64,000 nucleotides of DNA, from NCBI GenBank assembly GCA_016584305.1, contig JACEEZ010000390.1, forward strand, positions 1 through 64,000, given 5' to 3'. The notes beneath the pieces were generated by a model that saw only the letters and a list, made by a program, of their open reading frames with translations, did not search any database and was not told the DNA's origin. Each line of letters opens with the position of its first letter. The first letter of the stretch is position 1. Positions 11,598 to 22,129 of this stretch are shown here, in pieces. Made by a program: the position numbers and the translations under genes. The DNA comes from Chionoecetes opilio (taxonomy: Eukaryota > Arthropoda > Malacostraca > Decapoda > Majidae).

Positions 11598-12936
11598 CTA
11601 GAACGTGTCCATCCTGTCCTTCTTAGACCTGAAGCAGGGCATGGTCTCCCGGTGGTGGGCCCGAGCCCGGATGAACCCGTCTCTGGCCTGCTGCCCCACC
11701 ACTGCTGCCGCAGCCTCTGTCACCTGCTTCACGACTCTTTCGGTGCTCTGAGTGTGGATAGAGAACTCCGGAACCTCGTACGGCTTGACCAGGATCTCCT
11801 GGATCTGATCCCCGGACAGTGAACAGGTGAATGCCGGCTCGTGCACCTGGCCAGGCTGCCAGCTGATCAGTGTCTGCAAGCTGGTGGCTGACAAGTTCAG
11901 CTTGGGTGTGATGCGAGGTCTTACACTGGTGTCCCCCATACTCCTCGCCAGCCCTCAGCTTCAAAATCTGGGTCACGGCGAACCTGCGGTCGTCCTCACT
12001 CTGACTCGCCATCAGCGAGAGGAGGACACATTCTGAGTGTGCGAACCATGCTCCTGTCCGCACGTAGAAGGTCACAGCTGTTTGGACCTTCTTGGGCTGC
12101 GACCTCATCACTCTGAGCTGCGTGAGGATGTGCTTGGGGCCGTCCTCTAGTCTATGGTGAACCTTGATGTCGTAGTAGAGTTTGAAGTACACCTGCAGGC
12201 AGTACTTGACTAGGATTTCCAGGGTGTTCAGTTATTTGCCAGTCAGTCCATGCTTTCTGGTCCACATGTACACGAGCGACTGGGCTGTGGTGAGCCATCT
12301 GGAGTGGGACACCTTGCCACACTTGATCTCCTGCAGCTCGGACGGGAGAACGCCCCGCTTCACAGCATGGACCAGCTGGTAGGAGACCTGCTGGTCAGTG
12401 GACATGTTGACCAGGATATACTCCGGTATCTCCGTGAGATCTTCACCGCCTGGCACTCCTCTGAACTCTGCGTTGTACTGCATCTCATTCACGCTGGACA
12501 GCAGACTGCACACTGGACCCGTGAAGCCAGTGTCAGATGAGGTAGGCCCGTCGATGCTGGTGATAAGGTGGCGCAGGGGCAACTCGTTTGTGTGCAACAC
12601 GCATATACTCCAGAAGAGCTTGCGTCCCAGCATCTTCTCCAAATGGGCGCGAGTACCACCCTTCCACCCCGTGTTGGCCCTAGTTGAGTCACCTTGCAGT
12701 ACGATCAGTGAGTCGGTGGAGTCGTATGTCACAAGCAGATCATAGAGAGCCTGAGCCACCTTGAACGCAGGCTTCTCAGGTGGCACCGGGTCCTCTGGTA
12801 CAAAGTGCCAGAGGTACCTTCCAGATGGCTCCCCTGTCACTGACACATGCTCCTCCCTGATCAACCTTGGGTGCAGTTTCCCATAGCTGTCGGGCACCAT
12901 CGCCCTGGTCTTGTCCTTCCTCCCATCGTAACCCAA
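11598..12936 (-). pseudogene. hAT-like transposase remnant
   Basis: Reading down the minus strand, the first 234 codons (12,936-12,235) contain LIVLQGDSTRANTGWKGG, LFWSICVLHTNELPLRHLI and GKVSHSRWLTTA. I recall this arrangement from a widespread invertebrate family of RNase H-like, transposase-type proteins. A TAA at 12,232-12,234 is followed in the same frame by YFKLYYDIKVHHRLEDGPKH. A frameshift near 11,940 leads to the C-terminal part (EVPEFSIHTQSTERVVKQVT, GQQARDGFIRARAHHRE). One stop and one frameshift make it a probable pseudogene. The hAT assignment rests mainly on the target duplication and termini. Confidence 0.6.
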
Positions 12937-12959
12937 TCCAACTATTTTGGTACCCTGGT

Positions 12960-13270
12960 TAGGGTACGCCGTATAACAAACATTCTTTTTCTCAACTTTG
13001 GCATGCCAATTTCCTATGGAAAATGGAATTCGAAGACGATTTTATCTAATTCCATTTTTGCATTTGAGCAATTCTTACTATGCAAAATCGCACTTTAAGC
13101 TATGTTTTGCATATAAATATATAAGTCCATTTTTGCATAGCAAGAAGTGCTCAAACCAAAAAGTTGATGCGGACAAACCACCCTTAAAATTCAATTTTAC
13201 ATAAGAAAACACCCTGCCAAATTCGAAATAATCTATATTTCACTTTTCATTGGACATACGGCGTACCCTA
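12960..13270. repeat. Complete 311-bp MITE inside the hAT-like element
   Basis: It starts TAGGGTACGCCGTATAAC and ends GGCGTACCCTA. Its length equals that of the stand-alone element at 20,115-20,425. Its left ~140 bp are a direct repeat of 11,293-11,430, so recombination between the two would remove exactly 1,667 bp and leave a 311-bp element. Confidence 0.75.
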
Positions 13271-13711
13271 CTGCACACCTTGCCTCACATATCATCTATG
13301 TATGTGAACCACACCTGTGCCCGTGCCTCACACCAACCCTGTGTTCTTGCTAAATACCACCAATCGTTATAATTTTTGTCTACTTTGTCTATAATGCAGC
13401 TTGTAATTTTCGAGTGTATTGTATCACTTTATAAAACTACTCGTTTCACCAGTTTTAGGGCTATATCACACAATTTAAAATATATACATTTTTTGAAAAT
13501 ATAATTATCTAATAACTGCAGGTAAAGTAATATTAAACTACAATCTTATTTTGAAAGGGACTTAGTATAAAAGTAAACATTTTGCTGCAACAGTGCACCA
13601 TATAGATGACAGAGTAGATTGCATCGGTTTATCTCGTGTGAATTAATCTTTTCCTTTAGCAACTATAAACCATGTGGCTGCGGGACGATCACAGACCAAG
13701 GAGAGAAACCC

Positions 13712-14427
13712 TGGTCTGGTTATTCCTTTTCGCGAGTATTTCTTCTCACATAGGTAACTCACCGTAAATGCCGGAGATGAGTAATGTCCAGTAACACACG
13801 TTTCAATCACTGTATACGTGGGAATGTTCATCTGTAGTTTCGTGAGGATGTAGAGAGACGCCATGGTTCTTGAGGTAGTATAATTGTGTTAATCAACAAT
13901 ATATACACTTGGACGAAATGTACAGGAGTCCCTGTTTACAATCTCCGTCTTACCCTGGCAAAAGCAGTCGCCGCTCTCTGAGGGACGCCATGGTTCTTGA
14001 GGTAGTATCATTGTGTACATCTACAATATATGCAAATAACGAAATGGGCAGGAGTCCCTGAACCAACGTCCGTTACCTCCCATGGCAAAGGCTATCACCC
14101 CTCTCCCCGTCTGTAGTCCGCCAGCGGCGAGCCGCCGCGCTTCTGTCATGCAGGTGACAACTACTCTATTTAACTATCACACATATACATCTGCTCAACT
14201 ATTAAACATATAGTAAAGAGCAAGTAATGTTTCTACCATAGAATAAACTGATAATATATCTACTCTATATAAATATCTATTATGTTACCATCTATTTATA
14301 TGAGATGAAAATAAGCTATTTCACATCTCTCCAAACCTGCCGGCTTCTCTATACTGCTGATCCATCAGTAATGCAACTGCGCCCGGCAATACAATGTGCC
14401 ACGCCCATACCTATGCCTTAATAACCC
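13712..14427. mobile_element. 716-bp insertion in exon B with 5-bp target duplication
   Basis: This is the short form of the element also at 4,363 and 20,867. It has no terminal inverted repeat, no poly(A) and no ORF of its own on the + strand. On the minus strand it holds an ATG-plus-donor exon candidate and a second ATGGCGTCC copy about 120 bp further upstream, so it may be a fragment of another gene's 5' region. The type of mobile DNA that delivered it is unknown. Confidence 0.6.
13763..13864 (-). CDS. Possible captured first coding exon (34 codons)
   Basis: Start in AACCATGGCG; it reads MASLYILTKLQMNIPTYTVI, continues ETCVTGHYSSPAFT, then the donor GTGAGT. It differs from the 4,413 and 20,918 copies by one residue (Met for Ile at position 12). 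That closeness reflects recent duplication and is not evidence of selection. Confidence 0.3.
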
Positions 14428-14517
14428 GGAGTGTCAGGAGTGTGGTAAGGAACCAAAGATATCCTCATCTATGTATTGAGAGATAACTTACCAGTAAGAC
14501 GCCTTAATCGGCGAGGG

Positions 14518-14922
14518 ACGAGCGAGCCCATAGAAACCCACCGCACGTGCGCACGTGCGGCGTCACCCTGAGTTTGACCTGTATGACATTGCTAGGTGTG
14601 TGGTCTCAAACCACACACCAAATTTCAATTTAGTCGGTACAGCCGTTTCTCAGCTATAGCAAGATAACGTTGTCTGACACCCCTCACGCGGCACGCGCCA
14701 CGCGCCATGCTGACCCCTCACGTGTGACAAAACATGTCAAGCACAAACGGTATTGAATGGGGCTATCAGATGGCCAAGACCGCTTGTCAATCGGAAGCGA
14801 GATTCCAAAGATATAAGCTCCTGAAAAGCGTGACGGTCGGGCCGGGCCGGGCCGGCTCTGCCGCTTAAGTGAGAAAAATTCCGTACCCACCGAGGACTCA
14901 CGAGCGCTTCGCGCTCGCTCGT
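14518..14922. mobile_element. GC-rich palindromic MITE-like element (U2)
   Basis: It has ACGAGCGAGC/GCTCGCTCGT ends, and the same 20-bp palindrome lies at 14,541-14,560. Compared with U1 there are scattered substitutions and a small change near 14,757 (GGGGCTATCAG). Confidence 0.6.
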
Positions 14923-15001
14923 AATTATCAGGTACTCTTGCGTACAAATTATTTGAAAAATTTCCATCCGTTAATTTGATAACAAGCCGCGTTGTATGTT
15001 G

Positions 15002-15192
15002 NNNNNNNNNNNNNNNNNNNNNNNNNNNNNNNNNNNNNNNNNNNNNNNNNNNNNNNNNNNNNNNNNNNNNNNNNNNNNNNNNNNNNNNNNNNNNNNNNNN
15101 NNNNNNNNNNNNNNNNNNNNNNNNNNNNNNNNNNNNNNNNNNNNNNNNNNNNNNNNNNNNNNNNNNNNNNNNNNNNNNNNNNNNNNNNNNNN
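15002..15192. other. Assembly gap (191 N)
   Basis: The gap lies just where the GC-rich element joins the next RTE fragment. The sequence right of it (15,193-15,360) shows several one-base deletions relative to 6,360-6,530, so the gap edge is low quality. Confidence 0.99.
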
Positions 15193-16062
15193 AGCTTTTC
15201 GGATGCCAAACTGCTGGGACCAGACGTACAGGGTATGTCACAAGGATAGAACTCCTGAGAGAGACAAGGAGAGAGAGGCATATCAGGAATCTCACAGAGG
15301 AGTCAAGGGCATTTGAACGCTAATGACCTCCAACCCGTTTACCGAGCCCTAAAAAATGTTGGCATGTTACCCTGAAACCGATCCTTCCACGGGTTGTATC
15401 TGTAGGAGACAATCCGGGTTGGAGGAGGCAAAGGGGCACCCACAAGCTGAAGGACTTGACATGTGCCCATGAGTATGCAGTGGCAGCTCAAATGGTTCAA
15501 TGTGCTCTTTGCCCTCGAGGACCCTGTAGAACTGTGGGATACCTTCACACGTGAAACTCTCCAGGACTGTCAAGGATGGTAATGGGAGCAACCGAGATCA
15601 AAGGCGTTTTTTTCTCGACGGAGACGCTGGAGATTATCGAGGAGAGTCCCGCTGCCAAGCTTGCTGGGAACCAGGACCTGTACAGGGTTATGTCAAAAAG
15701 GACTAGAACTCTCCCTAGGAGAGACAAAGAGAGGTATGTCAAGAATCTCGCCGAGGATGTCAAGGGCCATTTGAACGCCAATGACCTCCAATCCGTCTAC
15801 TGAGCCCTAAAGAAGTTGGCATGTTACCCTGAAACCGATCCTTCCCACCGGGTTGTATCTGTAAGAGACAATCCGGGGTGGACGAGGCAAAGGGGGCGCC
15901 CACAAGGTTCGTGGCAGGGGCAATTTGATGTTTCATGCCGAGAGTTGCTTGGTATGGGAAGGGAGCCTGGACTCGAGCGTAGTGACCCCTGGGAGTGGTG
16001 TCGTAGGGTGGGCAAGGCGACGCGCCCCTTGGCGTGTACCCTCAATGATTGATTCATTCATT
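15193..16062 (+). mobile_element. RT-less RTE LINE fragment, duplicated form (U3)
   Basis: The 5' endonuclease part is lost in the gap. The linker restarts at about 15,446 (AAGCTGAAGGACTTGACATG), as in U2. The C-terminal tail is clean: SWQGQFDVSCRELLGMGREP and GKATRPLACTLND, stop at 16,050, then an ATTGATTCATTCATTG tail. Confidence 0.7.
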
Positions 16063-16424
16063 GTGTGGGTTAACTAAGATCGACCGCTCAGTGAAACGTT
16101 CACAGATGTTAAGAATACTATATAATATACTGTATATAACTATATGTAACGGGATGTGTAACTTGGAACGTATTGTCTTTCTAAACTCTGATATTTACCA
16201 TATACTGAAGATAATTATTATGAATGTAGTATTGTCAACTTATTTCCATTTTTTATGTATTGCGATTACATATTTTGCGGAATATTTGTGTTTTCATGTG
16301 ATTAAAAATGTTCCATGAAATACTTGTTCATGTTGTTCTCGGGGCAATATATATTTTTTCATCACAAAGGACTGGCCAAGGGCAAAACAAAAGGTAACAA
16401 AAACTCTGCTTAATTACCATTTAT

Positions 16425-16893
16425 CCCTATAAAGAAGACAGTAAGAGAATAAAGAAAGGGGGTTGGGCCAATTTAGTTCTGGAGGTGTTTTTTCACTCCT
16501 CTCTGAAAAAAATGTATGTCGTAAGGTGGCAAAATAGAAACAGGAAGAGAGTTCCAGAGTTTACCACTGATTCGGATGAAAGGGTAAAGATACTGATTAA
16601 CTATTGCATAGGGAAGATGAACAGAATAGGGATGAGAATGAAATAAATGTCTTGTAAAGCGAGGCCGCGGGAGGTGGGAAGGCTTGCTTATAGTGAGTTC
16701 AGAAGAGCAGTGAGCATGAAAATAACGGTAGATGATAGCAAGAGAAGCAACATTGTAGCAATGATTCAAAGATTGAAGACAGTCAGTAGGAGGAAGGCAG
16801 TTAGTTGATAAGAAGAAAGGCTTTTGACTCAGCGTTGTTTAGGAGAGCTGCATGAGTGGATCCCCCCCAAAAAATGTGAGACATTTCCATTAA
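16425..16893 (-). mobile_element. Jockey-like LINE 3' end, antisense (U3, first)
   Basis: NVASLAIIYRYFHAHCSSEL, RFTRHLFHSHPYSVHLPYAI and SGKLWNSLPVSILPPYD are readable in one frame between 16,473 and 16,769, making this one of the least damaged copies of this fragment. Confidence 0.75.
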
Positions 16894-17242
16894 TGGGAGG
16901 ATATTGCCCCTATATGTTTATTTCACATCCATTTTATTCCCTGCAAAGTGTAACCATATGTTTAGTTTACTTCCATATTAATCCCATTAAATTTTAGGAG
17001 AAAAAAAAAAAAAAATCAAAATATATAAATATAGGTTTTGAAATAATAATCAAAAGTTAATGTTTTGCGGCATATTCTTTAGTAATTTCAATGCATTTTT
17101 TTCTTTAGAAATTGTCCTATACTTGCGTGCACGAAATTCAACAGTTTATCCAGCTTGTAGTTGTTCCAAAACACTACACATCTTCCATGTATTGGAATAC
17201 CACACCATTGTATCTCACGTGTGAATTATTCTTTTCCTTCAG

Positions 17243-17296
17243 CGACAAGGTGACGATAACAGGCCAAGAACAGGTATCCGGCGGTTCAGAAGGGAG
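17243..17296 (+). CDS. Exon A (54 nt), U3 first
   Basis: It encodes the same peptide as the exon at 8,419 and has the same splice sites (CCTTCAG/GTAAGG). Exon B follows 414 bp later, the spacing seen in U2. Confidence 0.6.
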
Positions 17297-17710
17297 GTAA
17301 GGAGTTAACTTTTAAGGATCACTGCACACCTTGCCTCACATATCATCTATGTACGTGAACCACACCTGTGCCCGTGCCTCACACCAACCCTGAGTTCTAG
17401 CTAAATACCACCTATCGTTAACGCTTTTGTCTACTGTGTTCATAATGTAGCTTGAAATTTTCGAGTGTATTGTATCACTTTATAAAGTTACTCGTTTCAC
17501 CAGTTTTAGGGCTATATCACAATGCACACAATATACATTTCTTTGAGATATCATTATCTAATAATTCCAGGTAAAGTAATATCAAACTACGGTCTTATTT
17601 TTAAAGGGACTTAGCAAAAAAGTAAGCATTTTGTTGCTACAGTGCACCATACAGATGATAGAGTAGATAGCAAAGTTTTACTTCATGTGTGATTTAATAT
17701 TTTCCTTTAG

Positions 17711-17779
17711 CAACTTTAAACAATGTGGCTGCGGGACGATCACAGACCAAGGAGAGAAACCCGAAGTGTCAGAAGTGAG
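17711..17779 (+). CDS. Exon B, Cys-containing variant (U3)
   Basis: It reads NFKQCGCGTIT, DQGEKP, EVSEV plus the shared Ser. The single residue difference from 8,887 (Phe for Val) keeps phase 2 open, while TTTAAA creates a stop in phase 0. Confidence 0.6.
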
Positions 17780-17941
17780 GTAAGGAACCAAAGATTTCCT
17801 CATCTATGTATTGAGAGAGATAACTTACTATTTGTTACTCTTGTGTTCACAATATTTGAAAAATTTCCCATAAATTGAACTTCGCTCTGTACCATTGATA
17901 TCATAGCTGCGGTGTGGGTTGTTTTTCCTTCCTTCCTATCA

Positions 17942-18846
17942 TCATCCATCCTTCTTAATTTCGCTTGGTCCAGAAGGTTGAGAATTGCAGGTTCTTGGTA
18001 TCAGAGACCAGAGCTGCACCGCTGGATATATTAAAGTAATGCCAGAGGGGTAGATAGCGAGGTCGAACACATATTCGTTAGTAGTTGTTGGAGGATTCTC
18101 CAGAGCTGCAGTGTTTACCGGGGCTCCGAGTTCTCTGCAACTGTTCATAGACTTGTTCTTGCTACAGTTAAGCTTCATGTTAAGTCCAGAAAAATCTCAT
18201 GAGGTAACCATACTGTGTTTTATCTTGAGAAGCTGAAGGACTTGAAATGTTCCCATGAGTGGCAGTCTCAAATCGGTTCAATATGCTCTTTGCCCTCGGG
18301 GACCCTGTAGAACTGTGGGATAACTTAAAATGTGAAACTCTCCAGGCTGTCAAGAATGGTAATGGGGAGTACCCGAGGTCATGGCGTGGTATTGTCTCGA
18401 CGGAGACGCTGGAGTATATCGAGGAGTCGCGCTGCAAGCATGCTGGGAACCAGGACCAGTACAGGGTTATGTCACAAAGGACTAGAACTCTCCCGAGGAG
18501 AGACAAGGAGAGGCATGTCAGTAATCTCGCTGAGGACGTCAAGGGCCATTTGATCGCTAATGGACCTCCAACCCGTTTACCGAGGACTAAGAAGTTGGCA
18601 TGTTACCCTGAAACCGATCCTTCCATCGGGTTGTATCTGTAAGAGACAATCCGGCGTGGAAGAGTCAAAGGTGGCGCCAACAAGGCTCGTGGCTGGGGCA
18701 ATTTGATGTTTCGTGCCGAGAATTGCTTGGTAAGGGAAGGGAGCCTGCATTGGGATTCGTGCGTGGTGACCCCCGGGAGTGGCATCGTACGGTGGGCAAG
18801 GCGACGCGCCCCTTGGCGAATGCCCCCACTGATTGATTGATTAATT
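17942..18846 (+). mobile_element. RT-less RTE LINE fragment, single form (U3)
   Basis: It is nearly identical to 9,118-10,024, with a few one-base deletions (for example at 18,434 and 18,592) that break the frame. Its downstream boundary with the AT-rich spacer is the same (GATTGATTAATTGTGTGGG). Confidence 0.75.
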
Positions 18847-19199
18847 GTGTGGGTTAACTAAGATCGACCGCTCAGTAAAACCTTCACGGATGTTAGGAAT
18901 ACCATATAATATACTGTATATAACTTAATATAACGGGATATGTAACCTGGAACGTATTTGTTTTCTAAACTAGGATATTTTCCATATACAGAAGATAAAT
19001 ACTATGAATTTAGTATTGTCAACTTATTTCCCTTTTTATGTAATGTGATTGCATATTTTGTGGAATATTCGTGTTTTCATTGTGATTAAAAATGTTCCAT
19101 GAAATATTTGTTCATGTCGCTCTAGGAAGAATAAATATTTTTTTTACATCACAAAGAACTGGCCAAGTGCCAAAATAAGGTAACATGAAGTCCCCTTAG

Positions 19200-19684
19200 T
19201 TACTATTACCTATAAAGAGGATAGTAAGAGAATAAAGAAAGGGGGGTGGGCCAATTTAGTTCTGAAGGTGACTTGTCACACCTCTTTTAAAGATTTAAGT
19301 CGTAGGAAGGTGAAAAATGGAAACAGGAAGAGTTCCAGAGTTTACCAGTGATACGGAAGAAAGAGTAAAGATACTGATTATTATTACTGAACTATTGAAT
19401 TGGGAAAATAGTCAGAAAAGGGATGATAATAAGAAAAAAAGTCTTGTATAGTGAGGCCGCGGGAGGAGGGGAGGCATGCAGTTAGCAAGTTCAGAAGAGC
19501 AGTGACCATGAAAATAACGGTAGAAGTTAGCAAGAGAAGCAACGTTGCGGCGGTGATTTAAAGATTGAAGACAGTTAGTAGGAGGAAGGGAGTTGATAAG
19601 ACGAAAAGCTTTTGACTCAGCCCTGTTTAGGAGACCAGGATGCGTGGAGCTCCGCAAAAATGTGAGACATATTCCATACATGGG
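19200..19684 (-). mobile_element. Jockey-like LINE 3' end, antisense (U3, second)
   Basis: It matches 10,378-10,862 almost base for base, including the STHPGLLNRAESKAFR segment. Confidence 0.75.
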
Positions 19685-20027
19685 CGGACAAGGCCCCTAT
19701 ATGTTTATTTCACATCCATTTTATTCCCTGTAAAGTGTAACCATACGTTTAGTTTACTTCCAGATTATTCCCATTAAATTTTAGAGGAGAAAAAAGGACA
19801 ATAATTACTGAATTATAAATAAAGGATTTGAAATCATAAATAAGCAACAGTACTGTTTTGCGGCTTTTTCTGTTCTGATTTCAACGCATTTTTTTCGTAC
19901 AGAAATAGTTCTATACTTGCGTGTACGAAATTCAACAGTTTATACGGCTTGTAGTTGTTCCAAAACACTACACATCTTCCATGTTTTGCACCATTGTATC
20001 TGACGTGTGAATTATTTTTTCTTTCAG

Positions 20028-20081
20028 CGACAAGGTGACGATAAAAGGCCAAGAACAGGTATCGGGCGGTTCAGAAGCGAG
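20028..20081 (+). CDS. Exon A (54 nt), U3 second
   Basis: It reads DKVTIKGQEQVSGGSEA plus Ser. The MITE insertion begins 34 bp after the donor, exactly where the full element sits in U2. Confidence 0.6.
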
Positions 20082-20114
20082 GTAAGGAGTTAAATTTTAA
20101 TGATCACTGCACAC

Positions 20115-20425
20115 TAGGGTACGCCGTATAACAAAAATTCTTTTTCTCAACTTTGGCATGCCAATTTCCTATGTAAAATGGAATTCTAAGACGATTTTAT
20201 CTGTTTCCATTTTTGCATTTGAGCAATTCTTACTATGCAAAATCGCACTTTAAGCTATGTTTTGCATATAAATATATAAGTCCATTTTTGCATAGCAAGA
20301 AGTGCTCAAACCAAAAAGTTGATGCGGACAAACCACCCTTAAAATTCAATTTTACATAAGAAAACACCCTGCCAAATTCGAAATAATCTATATTTCACTT
20401 TTCATTGGACATACGGCGTACCCTA
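20115..20425. mobile_element. 311-bp hAT-like MITE
   Basis: TAGGGTACGCCGTAT termini lie between duplicated CTGCACAC (20,107-20,114 and 20,426-20,433), the same insertion site as 11,293. Its left part carries bases typical of the outer left end of the U2 element (CCTATGT, ATTCTAAG, CTGTTTCC). From TATGCAAAATCGC onward it matches the inner copy, so it looks like a recombination product. Confidence 0.8.
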
Positions 20426-20866
20426 CTGCACACCTTGCCTCACATATCATCTATGTATGTGAACCACACCTGTGCCCGTGCCTCACACCAACCCTGTGTT
20501 CTTGCTAAATACCACCAATCGTTATAATTTTTGTCTACTTTGTCTATAATGCAGCTTGTAATTTTCGAGTGTATTGTATCACTTTATAAAACTACTCGTT
20601 TCACCAGTTTTAGGGCTATATCACACAATTTAAAATATATACATTTTTTGAAAATATAATGATCTAATAACTGCAGGTAACGTAATATTAAACTACGATC
20701 TTATTTTGAAAGGGACTTAGTATAAAAGTAAACATTTGGCTGCAACAGTGCACCATATAGATGACAGAGTAGATTGCATCGGTTTATCTCGTGTGAATTA
20801 ATCTTTTCCTTTAGCAACTATAAACCATGTGGCTGCGGGACGATCACAGACCAAGGAGAGAAACCC

Positions 20867-21582
20867 TGGTCTGGTTATTCCTTTTCGCGAGTATTTCTTC
20901 TCACATAGGTAACTCACCGTAAATGCCGGAGATGAGTAATGTCCAGTAACACACGTTTCAATCACTGTATACGTGGGAATGTTAATCTGTAGTTTCGTGA
21001 GGATGTAGAGAGACGCCATGGTTCTTGAGGTAGTATAATTGTGTTAATCAACAATATATACACTTGGACGAAATGTACAGGAGTCCCTGTTTACAATCTC
21101 CGTCTTACCCTGGCAAAAGCAGTCGCCGCTCTCTGAGGGACGCCATGGTTCTTGAGGTAGTATAATTGTGTACATCTACAATATATACAAATAACGAAAT
21201 GGGCAGGAGTCCCTGAACCAACGTCCGTTACCTCCCATGGCAAAGGCTATCACCCCTCTCCCCGTCTGTAGTCCGCCAGCGGCGAGCCGCCGCGCTTCTG
21301 TCAGCAGGTGACAACTACTCTATTTAACTACCCACACATATACATCTGCTCAAAAATTAAAACATATAGTAAAGAGCAAGTAATGTTTCTACCATAGAAT
21401 AAACTGAAAAATATATCTACTCTATATAAAATCTATTATGTTACCATCATTTATATGAGATGAAAATAAGCTATTTCACATCCCCTCCAAACTGCCGCTT
21501 CTCTATACTGCTGATCCATCAGTAATGGCAACTGCGCCCGGCAATACAATGTGCCACGCCCATACCTATGCCTTAAAAACCC
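20867..21582. mobile_element. 716-bp insertion in exon B (U3)
   Basis: It has the same end points as 13,712-14,427. Small indels appear from about 21,300 onward (for example TGTCAGCAGG for TGTCATGCAGG), where consensus quality starts to fall. Confidence 0.6.
20918..21019 (-). CDS. Possible captured first coding exon (34 codons)
   Basis: Third copy of the ATGGCGTCTCTC exon candidate, with an intact GTGAGT donor. A shorter candidate upstream on the minus strand starts ATGGCGTCCCTCAGAGAGCG near 21,143 and runs into GGTAAGAC. Confidence 0.3.
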
Positions 21583-21672
21583 GGAGTGTCAGGAGTGTGG
21601 TAAGGAACCAAAGATATCCTCATCTATGTATTGAGAGATAACTTACCAGTAAGACGCCTTAATCGGCGAGGG

Positions 21673-22075
21673 ACGAGCGAGCCCATAGAAACCCACCGCA
21701 CGTGCGCACGTGCGGCGTCACCCTGAGTTTGACCTGTGTGACATTGCTAGGTGTGTGGTCTCAAACCACACACCAAATTTCAACTTAGTCGGTACACCGT
21801 TTCTCAGCTATAGCAAGAAAAACGTTGTCTGACACCCCTCACGCGGCACGCGCCACGCGCCATGCTGACCCCTCACGTGTGACAAAACATGTCAAGCACA
21901 AAACGGTATGAATGGGGCTATCAGATGGCCAAGACCGCTTTCAATCGAAGCGAGATTCCAAAGATATAAGCTCCTGAAAAGCGTGACGGTCGGGCCGGGC
22001 CGGGCCGGCTCGGCCGCTTAAGTGAGAAAAATTCCGTACCCACCGAGGACTCACGAGCGCTTCGCGCTCGCTCGT
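21673..22075. mobile_element. GC-rich palindromic MITE-like element (U3)
   Basis: The 20-bp palindrome is intact at 21,696-21,715. Several one-base deletions occur elsewhere (for example CGGTACACCG for CGGTACAGCCG). Confidence 0.6.
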
Positions 22076-22129
22076 AATATCAGGTACTCTTGCGTACAAA
22101 TTATTTGAAAAAAATTTCCCATAAATTAA

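Larger units (their letters stand above)
11293..13270 (-). mobile_element. hAT-like DNA transposon, 1,978 bp
   Basis: Terminal inverted repeats TAGGGTACGCCGTAT lie at both ends and are flanked by an exact 8-bp duplication CTGCACAC (11,285-11,292 and 13,271-13,278). The uninterrupted intron elsewhere has a single CTGCACAC. An 8-bp target duplication and a TAGGG terminus fit the hAT superfamily. It carries a minus-strand transposase remnant. Unusually, the left end is repeated directly at 12,960, so the element contains a complete 311-bp MITE at its right side. Confidence 0.75.
13660..14444 (+). pseudogene. Exon B split by a 716-bp insertion (U2)
   Basis: The first 52 nt (13,660-13,711; NYKPCGCGTIT, DQGEKP) follow a normal TTTCCTTTAG acceptor. 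The last 17 nt (14,428-14,444) keep a GTAAGG donor. Together they make exactly 69 nt, the normal B length. AACCC is duplicated at 13,707-13,711 and 14,423-14,427. Reading into the insertion adds WSGYSFSRVFLLT and a TAG at 13,751-13,753, so this exon would truncate the protein or be skipped. Confidence 0.75.
20815..21599 (+). pseudogene. Exon B split by a 716-bp insertion (U3)
   Basis: 52 nt (20,815-20,866) plus 17 nt (21,583-21,599) again sum to 69, with AACCC on both sides of the insert. The in-frame TAG is at 20,906-20,908. Confidence 0.75.

Noticed and set aside
13660..13753. Genuine terminal exon ending FSRVFLLT-stop
   Set aside because: The extra codons come from the 716-bp insertion; the original 69-nt exon is recovered on its two sides.
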